From Manis javanica (taxonomy: Eukaryota > Chordata > Mammalia > Pholidota > Manidae): DNA of 64,000 nt. A program made the translations under genes and the position numbers. Below the pieces are notes generated by a model that made no database searches, was not told where the DNA came from, and was given only the letters and a program-made list of their open reading frames with translations. The stretch spans positions 39,746,001 through 39,810,000 of the forward strand of contig NC_133158.1 in NCBI RefSeq assembly GCF_040802235.1. Direction: 5' to 3'. Shown here one piece after another: positions 11,691 through 20,210 of the stretch (positions are counted from its first letter, which is position 1; every line of letters begins with the position of its first letter).

Positions 11691-12535
11691 GTAAGAGGCA
11701 AGTCTGACCGCCCCGTAACGGAAGAAGGAGACAGCGACCTAAGAAAGGGCCGCGCACCGGCCCCAGCGACCTGCTCCTCGCCCCCGCGCAGGCCCGGGCA
11801 GGGCTGGCGAGGGACGGCCGGGCCCTCTTCCCCGCGCCCGGGCGCGGCTCACAGCACCGAGAAGCCCCGCGGCCCCGCCCGCCCGCGGCGGACGCTTCTT
11901 CCCCAGAGTCCTTCTCAGGCATGAGCGACGAGACTGCGAGCGCCCAGAGATTCAAGCCTCCGAAGTCCTCCGCAGGACCGAATCGCGGGGAAGAGGACGC
12001 GGGCTGGGCGGCGGGCCCGCGGACGCCCTCGTGAGCGCGCGGGTCCGGCTCCCACCTCCCGGGCAGGGAGCGCGGGGCGCGGGGGTTCGCGCTCCGCCCG
12101 AAGCCACTTCACCGCCTGGTCTTTAAACCCTGCCCGCGCCCGGCTTCCGTCCAGCTCCGGCTGCGTGGCGAGCTCGCGGCCGCCGGCCGGGCGCTGACGG
12201 GCGGGGGTGCGAGGCCGCCGGGCCCCGGGGGAGCACGGGGGGCGGACCAGGGCCGCGCGCGGGACCCCGGCCCCCTCCCCGCCCCGCGGCCTCGGCCCCC
12301 GGCCCGCCCGCCCCGCGCCGAGGCTGCCGGCCGAGTAGGGCCGGGGAGCGGGGCTCGCGCTCTCCGTCTCCGGGCTGGGGGCTCGGCGGGCCGGGACGCG
12401 CGCCCCTTCTGGAAGCCCCGAGGGCAAGGTGGTGGCCGCAGGAAGGGTCCCCGACGCCCACTCCGACCTCCAGCCGCGACCCAGAACCACGACCAGGACC
12501 CCAGTCGTCGCCGTCGCCCGCCACCACTCACTCAC

Positions 12536-12715
12536 CTCTCCCGCGGCAGGAGGCGTGCCCGCTGGCCGGCCGGCAGGAACTCGGCGCGGGGCCGCGGGCT
12601 GGTACCGGGAAGAGGAAGGCCGCAGCGGCGGAACCTGAGGCGACCAAATCTGAGGCGACTGAGGCGACCGAGGCGACTGAAGTGGCAGCAGCGGTTCCTT
12701 ACACTCCTGCCGACT
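12536..12715 (-). other. Candidate non-coding first exon of the left-hand gene
   Basis: On the minus strand, the DNA just downstream of the CCAAT/GC-box cluster runs through four copies of a GAGGCGAC-type octamer (12636-12679 on the + strand). It ends in GGGAGAG followed by GTGAGTGAGT, a strong donor at 12535. No long ATG frame starts in it, so it would be 5' UTR. The start near 12715 is a guess, set roughly 40 bases from the nearest CCAAT box. Confidence 0.45.
12636..12679. repeat. Short tandem repeat of a 9-base GAGGCGAC unit
   Basis: Four near-identical copies of TGAGGCGAC or CGAGGCGAC occur. Three abut directly and one is separated by 'caaatc'. They fall inside the presumed 5' UTR exon, where they would be transcribed as GUCGCCUCA repeats. 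Confidence 0.7.
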
Positions 12716-12755
12716 CTCTGCGCGCGGCGCGGGCCCACCCGCTCTGCGCCGCTGA

Positions 12756-12936
12756 CCAATCCCGTGCCGCCCGCTGTCTCAGGCCCCGCCCCCGCCCAAG
12801 TGCGGCAGGTGGTGGGGTGCCTCCGAAAGCGCGCGCCGCAGACCAATCGAATGGCGGAACAACGACAGGCGAGACCAATCGGAGCCCGGAAAGCTCTACC
12901 AAACAAACCAATTAGCGTCTCGGGGACGGGGCCAAT
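12756..12936. promoter_or_regulatory. Array of five CCAAT boxes (putative NF-Y sites)
   Basis: CCAAT occurs on the + strand at 12756, 12843, 12875, 12908 and 12932, giving spacings of 87, 32, 33 and 24 bases. Four are preceded by AC or AAC (ACCAAT, typical of NF-Y sites) and the last by GG. A run of GC boxes lies at 12782-12797. Two gaps of 32-33 bases are close to three helical turns, the spacing seen in cooperative NF-Y promoters. Most of the array lies upstream of the presumed minus-strand start. Confidence 0.7.
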
Positions 12937-12999
12937 GACGATGGAGGTGGTACAGAAAAAATTCTTGGACAGGGGAGGAGGCGTGGTCTCAGGCAGGCG

Positions 13000-13440
13000 G
13001 CTCAGTAGCCCACTGTGGGGAAACAGGCGGCCGGGCCATAAATGGAAAACGGCCATGGGCGGAGCTGCGGCGGACCCAAGGAGGGGCGGAGTCGTGAGTG
13101 GAAAAAGGGGGAGCAACGGGCAGGTGACTGCTGTGGGCGGTGCTAGGAGCGAACCACGTGATGATGGCCGGGGCGCGTCCCGCCGTGGGCGTGGCCACGA
13201 GTGGGGGCAGGTCCGGGGACGGGAGAGCCGCCTGCTGCTGGCCAGGGACGCGGCTTGGGACCCGGAGCTGGGGCGTGTCCCTGGACTGGCGGGTGCGTGG
13301 TCTGGGTCGGCCGCGGTCGGGGAGGCGGGGCCGGCCACAGGTGGGGCCGGGAACGCGTCGCCAGCCAGGCGTGGCCTGGGGAGGGTCCCTGGGCGTGGAG
13401 GGGGCGGATCCGAGGCGGAGGCGTAGCCACAGGTGAGAGA
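13000..13440. promoter_or_regulatory. Cluster of GC and GT boxes (putative SP/KLF sites)
   Basis: Motifs such as gggcgga, gggcgtgg, ggcgtgtcc and ggcggggcc recur roughly every 20-50 bases. They lie in a loosely repetitive setting with several 'gagtgg' and 'ccacag' neighbours. Sequence of this type binds SP and KLF factors. A possible + strand splice donor, CACAG|GTGAGAG, sits at 13433 and could belong to a divergent non-coding transcript. Confidence 0.4.
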
Positions 13441-13700
13441 GGTCAGGACCCCGGAGGGCGGGGCCGAGCCCGCCGCTGCCCTTACGCGCGCCGCCCCGCG
13501 TGCCTCCCCAGCCCACCCAGCACGCGTGGCTGCGCTCAGACATTTTCCAGTGACCCGAGGAGGGTGGCTAGGTGTCCTCGGGGGTTCGTCGCTTTGCTGT
13601 CCCCGGTTCGTCCTGCGCCGCCTTCTGCGGCGTTGCTGCCATTGCGCTCGTCTCCCTAGACTTGAACCCTCGTGTCTCCTTGCGTAGGACCAGTTGTTAG

Positions 13701-14272
13701 CGAGGGGCCGTGCTTCAACGCAGCGCCGACGGGCTCTAACTGGGTCTGCGGCACCGCGGCAGCCTGATGTCCAGACGCCCAGCCCGCATGCTCCCCGAGC
13801 CACGGGACGCAACTCGGTCTTGCCCCCTCCTTACGTCTCGGAGCGAGGAGAGCGGGCGGCTGCCCCGCGGGTGCAGCCCTGTGCACCCGGCCTGGGGACC
13901 GACCTGTTGTGTCTTCCCCGTGCAGCCAGGCTAGCCCCTAGCCCGGATGCAGGCATTTCCCTGGCGCCTCCTCTGCGAACCCTCTCCTTCGTTGGCCGCT
14001 GGAAGCCCACCCACTCAAAGATCACAGTTATAACCTCTTCCTTTTGTGGAAGCATTACAAATGACATGGTAACCAGCGCCTCACTGCCGTGCACAAGGGG
14101 TGCCACGGCACCAGAGGCAGGCGAGGCTGGGCATCACTCTGAAAAAGTTCTGAACCGACTACACCTGCCACAGGGCAGCAAGCAGGCCTGGGCGGCTACA
14201 CCTCCCTGCAGGTCAGGAAGAGCTGTGTTCTCTTGTCCTCAGATCTCACTTGTGTAATTCAAGGAAAGCCTG
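13701..14272. other. Right shore of the CpG island, no gene seen
   Basis: GC content falls gradually and CpG stays moderately frequent to about 13900. A frame covering much of this stretch has no recognisable protein features. Confidence 0.35.
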
Positions 14273-14290
14273 TAAAAAAGAAAGGGCCCA

Positions 14291-14515
14291 ATTATGATTG
14301 GCACACATGACGTGGAGGGGGTGTCATGGGGAAGACTAGCACAGAGAAGACAAGTAATGACTCTGTGGCATCTTACTGTGCTGACGGAGAGGGACTGCAG
14401 TGGGGTGTGGGAGGACGATAATATGGGTGAATGTAGTAACCACAATGCTTTTCATGTGAAACCTTCGTAAGAGTGTGTATCAATGATACCTTAATAAATA
14501 ATTAAAAATAAAAGT
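14291..14515 (+). mobile_element. Short retroposon (L1 3' end or SINE-like) with target-site duplication
   Basis: The insert is about 225 bases and ends in an A-rich tail (aataaataattaaaaataaaa). It is flanked by near-perfect direct repeats: AAAAAAGAAAGGGCCCA at 14274-14290 and the same with one extra A at 14516-14533. That is the signature of L1-driven target-primed insertion. Its body ('cacatgacgtggagggggtgtcatgggg', then 'gtgaatgtagtaaccacaatg') looks like a lineage-specific L1 3' UTR truncated at its 5' end. I cannot assign it to a species from memory. The intact duplications suggest it is among the youngest insertions in the window. Confidence 0.75.
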
Positions 14516-14533
14516 AAAAAAAGAAAGGGCCCA

Positions 14534-15059
14534 GGCTGGAAGATGAGAGGGGTTGTGGGTGGGGTCTTCCTGGGAGAAGCAGGAATGAAAGCAGCATCGG
14601 GGGGCATGAGTCCTTCCGAAGAAGGGGGTCATGGAGGCAGGGACCATAGGAGCACATCCCAGCAGTGAGTAGCACCTGCCACCTTCCGAGCAGGGAGATG
14701 CGACCAACTGTTTGCTCTGGAAGGTAGGGCAGGGAGTGGGTTGGGTGGCCGTACAGTTGGGATGAAGGGACAGGATGCTGGGACAGGACGATGGCCCAGC
14801 ATTTCACAGGACTAGGACCCAGAGACCAGGGTGACAAGGATTCACAGTGTCCCAGCTGTGTGTCCCTGTCCCCTTCATCTTGACTCTGCAGGCAGAGGAG
14901 CTAGAGGGACTCCGGTGACTGTGCTCCTGAGGCCAGAGGTCAGGGTGGGGGTACAGACAGAGCACTGAGTGCCCAGATTACAGGCTGCCAGCCTCCCACT
15001 TCCCCATCCTCTCCAGAAGCCTGCAGCCTCTCAGCTGCCTTCGCCGCCTCCTGAAAGAC
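14534..15059. other. Intergenic DNA, nothing identified
   Basis: GC-rich, purine-rich sequence (runs of aggga and ggggt). There is no coding signal and no repeat I can name. Confidence 0.4.
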
Positions 15060-15560
15060 ACAGTTAGTCATTAGGAAATTAATGACAGTGTATTCAGGAC
15101 AGCATGTTGGACCCTAACAAGTTTCAATTATTTCTAGTTCCTACCAATCCTGGGAGGAAGAAAGCAGCTTAGCTCATGCCTTGGCTCTTCACATGCCAGA
15201 CAAGCTGTGTCTGCTGCTGTGTTACCACCTCTTAGCGGGTCTCTGAAAGCTGCACTGCCAACCACAGCGGCCAGGCCAGGGCCTGGGGCGGGCCTGGCTC
15301 CCCCCGGACAGACCAGCCCGCCTCAAGTTCTCCACGCACTGTGTTCCGCTTCCTTTCCCTCCATCAGCAATGTGCGTGTGCCATCCCCCGCCCTCTCAGT
15401 CGCCGTCTCCATGGTCCTTCCCGGGGAAGTGCACCCAGGACCCCGTGTTTATAAGTAATTCCATGGTGCTGTGGAGGATGCAGGGAGCCAGGAGGGAGGG
15501 AGCCTAATAATTACCATCTGCTTGGAATGATGTCAGATCAAGCTGTGGGAAGCCTCATTG
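15060..15560. other. Candidate conserved non-coding patches
   Basis: Two short AT-rich patches stand out from GC-rich surroundings. The first, at 15062-15140, holds 'ggaaattaatgac' and 'caattatttctag'. The second, at 15500-15560, holds 'cctaataattaccatctg', which combines a homeodomain-type TAATTA core with a CATCTG E-box. This composition is common in developmental enhancers. No alignment is available, so the call rests on base composition alone. Confidence 0.25.
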
Positions 15561-17187
15561 CACCCGGTCTTCCTGATTGTCACATACATCCCACCACCAG
15601 AGATTTGGGGGTGGCCACGTTATCTCAAGCTCGAGCATCTGGGGCGGTGGGGGTGCAGAGCCTTCTTGGCTCTCTATTAGATGACTAGGTGACTAGATGG
15701 CTAACAGGGCCAGGAAAACAGTTATACACAGAAGGCAGTCCCAGTGGTAACTGTGTCAGTCCTCTGAGGGGTCCCTCGCACCCCAGCTACAGAGGCCCCC
15801 TTTCCCTGCCATGGAGAGAGGTCTGGAGTGTTTGACCTGAGTCTGGGTGGAGGGCAGGCCATCTGCTGGCCTTCCGTGGACTCTACATCCATGCTAGGCC
15901 TCCGCGGAGAGAACTGACAGTGTCATCTCAGCCACCCCTTGATGCTCTGCCTGAAACACAAGGACAGTTCACCTAGTAGCCAACCAGCACCCTAGGGAGC
16001 AGGGTGCTGCTCTGAAACACACTGAGGGGGAAGCCCTCTTCCTAAGGCCACACTGCCAACAGCCGGGAGCCACTGTTCCGTTCCCACTGGCAGCCCCCAG
16101 GGCCTTGCCAGCCTGCCCTCCTCCCTTGCCCTGCTGCCACTGTCCTCACAACAAGCTCCTGGGGAGGCAGGGCAGCCGCTGAACTCAGGGGAGATTTTGT
16201 GATGACCAGAGTGATGGGGCAAAAATCAGAAAGCCAGTAACCCGGGCGCTGGCCCTGCTGCCCTGCTTGGGGAAGCATACAGCACAGGGGGCCCAGGATA
16301 CTCCCTTGGAAGGTCAGAGTCAACAGATATGCACCTGACCTTTCTTACCTGGTTGCTGTAGCATTTGATTGATATTTTGTTAGGAAGCACCATCAAGGGG
16401 TTCCTCCTACATCCTCCCCATCCCTTGCTGAAGGAGTGGCTCCTACCCAGTCACCGACCTATCCCTGGCCTGAGCCTGGAAACGTGGGGGCTGCACCTGC
16501 CCAGAGGCACAGCTGCGGCCCGCCGGGCATCTGAGGCACCCCCACTCAGATGAAGGTAACCGGATGTGCTCTGGAAGGCAGGTGAGCATGCATGGGGAGT
16601 CCAAGACAGACACACTGGAAGGAGAGAGAGGCTGATGGAGGCGTGTGATTCAAGGTGCTGCAACCAGCCGGGACCCTCGCTGACCCCACCCCCTACAGCT
16701 ACCCTGAGTCCTGAGCATCTCCCAGAACCCTATGCTGCCCATATCTGCATTCCCATGAGACGGGGTCAGCTTAGAGCCAGCACCAGGCAGGCTGCTCTGC
16801 AGATGAGGGGCTGGCAGTGAGAGTGGTCCTTACGGTAGACACTGCGATTTACGCCAGGGGTGGAAAGTTGGGCTCCAACCGTGCATGGAAGCAGCTGGTT
16901 CTGACCCCAGAAGATAAGCATCCTGCATGTACCTGCCAGGAAACACTAGCCATTGGATTCCCTGGTAAGGCTCCCTGGTTTAGCCCGAAATAGTCATGGA
17001 TATTCATCAGTCTGATTGTGGCAGGGCCTGGGGTTCACCCTGGTACTCTCATCAGCCCAGTGGGCTGGAGTCAGCGGACTTCCTGCTCTAGGCCCTTCAC
17101 ACGAAAGAGCCAGTGAGTCACAACTGCCCTTGACTGCCCATCCCAGCTCAGACAGACAGGCTCTGCTGCTGACAGCCACCACCGGCA
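15561..17187. other. Intergenic DNA, no gene seen
   Basis: GC-rich sequence without recognisable genes or delimitable repeats. Short open frames occur on both strands without family features. Confidence 0.4.
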
Positions 17188-17242
17188 GAGAGAGAGAGAG
17201 ACAGAGAAAGAGATAGGAACAGAGAGAGGTAGAGAGAGAACT
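17188..17242. repeat. Imperfect GA-rich microsatellite
   Basis: A run of gagagagaga is broken by single c, aa, ata and gg interruptions. On the opposite strand it is a pyrimidine tract. Confidence 0.85.
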
Positions 17243-17559
17243 GCTCCATCCAGCCCAACCCACCCTTCTCCCTGCCACCCAGGAACTGTCAGGCTCCTAG
17301 AACATTCCCCAGCTGCCTCTGAGCCCTTCCCCTATTGCTTGCAAAACAGCTCCACTTTATCTTGTTTATATGCAAGGTTTCTAATATTTTGAGTAAACAA
17401 GAGAGGTATTGCCTTCTTTCCCTCTCTGAAAAGAAACAGCACACCTGTACACCCTGATGAGAGCGGCAGAGACATCCAGGGCCGCCTGGACTTCCCTTCT
17501 ATTTTAGGGAAACTTTCAGAGCAATGAAAGTATTGTTGGGCAGCTGTGTCTGGGTAGAT

Positions 17560-18480
17560 CTCTCCCTGCACTCCAGGTGAAGCCTCAACCCCCAGGAGGG
17601 GTTCTTGACTCTGACTGGGAAAGAATTCTCAAACAGGTCAGAATAGTGTGGATAAGGAAAGAATTCATTAAACCAAGAGCAGAAGCAAATGTCAGCAGCT
17701 GTGCTGCAGCAGAGCACGGTGCGGGGAGGAGCAGCAGGAGGTGGGGGAAATCATTGAACTGCTCTGTGTGGGTTGGATCCCTGACAACAACTGAGGCCAG
17801 GGTCACCTGGCTTCGTGTCCTCGTGATCTGCACTATGGGGGAATTATATCCCTAGCACCCCAGAATTTGGGGGAGCTGCAGAGCACTGAATGGAGTAAGA
17901 TTGTGTTCTGAGAACTTCTTCCCTACTGGTCTGAAATGAAACAGGGAGAGAGAAAAGGACTGCGTTAAGACAAGAGAGTTGAGTGAGACAGCGAAGTGAC
18001 AGAGACACTTTCCACAGAGGTGGAGTTCAGCAAGTTCTTGTCTTTGTCATGGAAAAGAGTTCAGAGACAAGTGCAACCGGCTTGTGCAGCAAGAAAATGT
18101 ATTTAATACAAGACAGTACACACTCAGACGCTTGGGCGACCTCAGTAGGGAGGCCCACCTTAGGGTTTAGGGCTGGGGTTTTAGGGGCCTTTGCTAGGGA
18201 AAGCATGATGTATACAGATGGTTCCTAATTCCTTTGAAGTTTTGTTTTAAGAGTAGGGTTGTTCAGGTGACTGTTAATCTGGATCTCCGCAAGGGGTCAT
18301 TTACACTCAGAGGTCTGTTTCTCATCCTGGTTACAAAATTAATTAAGCTGCTGGAAGAAGAGGAAGAATAGCTTAAATTAAGAATAAACTGGGTTTTTTT
18401 CACAGGCTAAGTAGGCTTTACAAAGGCCTGACCCTTGTCCCATTTCCCTGCTCTCTCTCAAAGGTGACAAACAGATTCCA
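17560..18480 (-). mobile_element. Probable endogenous retroviral LTR, minus strand
   Basis: Read on the minus strand, the block looks like an LTR. A long AT-rich U3-like part (about 18480-18130) is followed by an ATTAAA polyadenylation-type signal (18107-18102). A pyrimidine-rich R/U5-like stretch then contains many 'ctctgtc' and 'tctcttgtc' phrases. A second LTR-like portion lies at 17560-17880. No gag, pol or env frames adjoin, so it would be a solo or composite LTR. Class and exact ends are not determined. Confidence 0.45.
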
Positions 18481-19609
18481 CCCCTTCTCTAGTCCACTCA
18501 GGCCCTAAAATGCAAGCTGCTATCTTTGTTTCAGTCACTCGCCCTCCTCCTGCCTCCGGCCACCTGCAGACAAACAGCAGGTGAGAGGGAGCAGAGCCGC
18601 CACCCACCCACCACCCACCCCCGCCTGGCTCTGGGGGAGGACGCCACAGAGGTGCCCCAGGTGCTGTTGCTGCAGATGCCCCCCAGCCCTGCCCTCTGAT
18701 AGTAAGTTCTCTGAAGCGGTCTCCTATGCACTTGCCGTTCTTTTCACTAGAGGTCCTGGAAGCTTCTGTCGGCTCGGATGAGCTCCACTAGCAGTGGACA
18801 CATTTGAACACAGAAGCGTTTGGTGGGCTGTTCCTGTAACAGCACGACCCGGCTCTGTCTATGCCATCCTTTAGAAATTGCTCTGCCTTTCTCCTTTAAT
18901 GGGTTAGCCTCCTGCCTTCAGAGACTCCTGAGAAGGGTTTTTAAGGTGAAAATTCAAGAATGTAAATGTTGGGAAATAAACCTTTAAGGTGTAAATTAAG
19001 AGGAAATCCCCTTTGCTATGGGAGGGCTCACCAGGGGGAGTCTGCTGAGCTCCCTCCCAGTTGCCGACCCCCCACAGCTCCTCGGACCCGGATCACCAGG
19101 CACCACAGCATGCCGGCACTGGGCGGCTGAGGAGTTTGCAGACCAGAGAACACAGGCAGCAGGATGCCACCAGGCCTAAGGGTGCTGCCCGGCCCCCCAA
19201 GAAGAGCCTGGGGCCCCATGGGGGCCCTGTGGAAGGAATCCAGCCAGCAGGAGGGCTCACCTGGCTGGCATGTAGGGAAGGCAGGTCCCTTCCCCCGCCA
19301 GCCTGACTCCCTGACAGGCCTGAGGTGCCCCAGCCCACTCGGACAGGCAGTCTCTCCCCGTGTCCAGGGAGCCCTCCGCGCCCATCGGCAGACACTCCCC
19401 TGTCCCACCTCTGCACTGCTTGCAGCTCAGCTACCAGGTGGGGGCTTCTCTGCCCTCCCGTTCCCAGCCGGGTGGGGCTGAGGGCAGCTCCCTGGATGAG
19501 TTCCCCGACCCGCCCCTCTGACACAGGAACCGTGGGCTTCTACACAGGAACGGTGGGGCTTCGGACAGAGCAGGCTGAGGGCTCTGGGAAAAAGACAAAG
19601 CAAGATAAC
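18481..19609. other. Intergenic GC-rich DNA, no gene seen
   Basis: It includes a cytosine-rich low-complexity patch (ccacccacccaccacccaccc, 18600-18620) and overlapping open frames around 19.0-19.7 kb on both strands. These frames are typical of stop-poor GC-rich sequence. No family is recognised. Confidence 0.4.
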
Positions 19610-20210
19610 CATTGTGAGATGTGCTTTGGCCTGCTGGGGGGCCCAGCTTATTTTTCTGACTTTACCCAAGTGCTTCTTTTCTTCCTCCAGCCCTAAACAA
19701 ATGATTTGTTGCAACTTGGGCAATGTAGCAAGTAAGCCCAGAACTACTGCAAGCCCAAAACAACATAGTAGAAAACAGGAAGGATTCCATCTTGAAAACC
19801 AGTTAGTTTAAAAGTAAGACAATAACTCAGCCCACCTTGGGAGCAAAGCAGGCAGCCTTGAGTGATAGGCTCCCAGACCAGGAAGCTGTTATTCTGGCAG
19901 GAAATCAGAGCGGTACATTTCTTGTAAATAACCCGAGGACTGATAAGAAACTTAATGTCTCTTCAAAGATAAACATTTTGGGACCACTTAGCAGGGCTGC
20001 ATCCCCAGGCCTTTGTCTCTCAACCCCTATAAATCCCCTAGACAACACATAACCCTGGAGCGCTCTTGTCCCCTCCTGGTGTGAGCCGGGAGCTCTGTCC
20101 TCTCACTTTATTTCCAAATAAAAGCCTCTGCCTTGCTTTCCTACCTTGAGTGTCTGCGAAGTTCATTCTTCGACTCTGTGAGCGAGCACCCCGCATCAGG
20201 AGGACACCGT
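19610..20210 (+). mobile_element. Solo LTR of a gammaretrovirus-like (ERV1) element
   Basis: The block has the full logic of a gammaretroviral LTR. A U3 of about 400 bases is followed by a TATA box (TATAAA, 20028-20033) and a short R region. AATAAA at 20117-20122 lies about 90 bases after the TATA box, and a U5 with 'ttcattcttcgactctgtgag' wording follows. No primer-binding site or gag-like sequence follows, so it is a solo LTR. The ends are approximate. The promoter and polyadenylation signals look intact, so residual promoter activity is possible but unproven. Confidence 0.7.

Larger units (their letters stand above)
11700..13700. promoter_or_regulatory. CpG island, likely promoter of a minus-strand gene
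   Basis: About 2 kb with very high GC and frequent CpG, in strong contrast to the AT-rich DNA on its left. It contains GC boxes (for example 12782-12797), five CCAAT boxes (12756-12936), a transcript-like stretch with a clean minus-strand splice donor (12535) and a flank of GC/GT-box motifs (13000-13440). No TATA box is evident, as usual for CpG-island promoters. The long open frames that cover it on both strands come from the scarcity of stops in GC-rich DNA and should not be read as proteins. The gene it serves is not identified. By human synteny PCBP3 is the expected divergent neighbour of SLC19A1, but nothing here proves that. Confidence 0.85.

Noticed and set aside
12532-13812. A 426-codon minus-strand open frame across the left CpG island
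   Set aside because: The frame is a product of GC-rich DNA with few stop codons. It crosses CCAAT boxes and GC boxes, has overlapping open frames in other phases, and is dominated by Arg, Pro, Ala and Gly with no domain.
18158-18186. TTAGGG-like repeats suggesting an interstitial telomere
   Set aside because: Only three loosely spaced 'ttaggg' or 'tttaggg' motifs occur, within a presumed LTR. There is no continuous (TTAGGG)n array.
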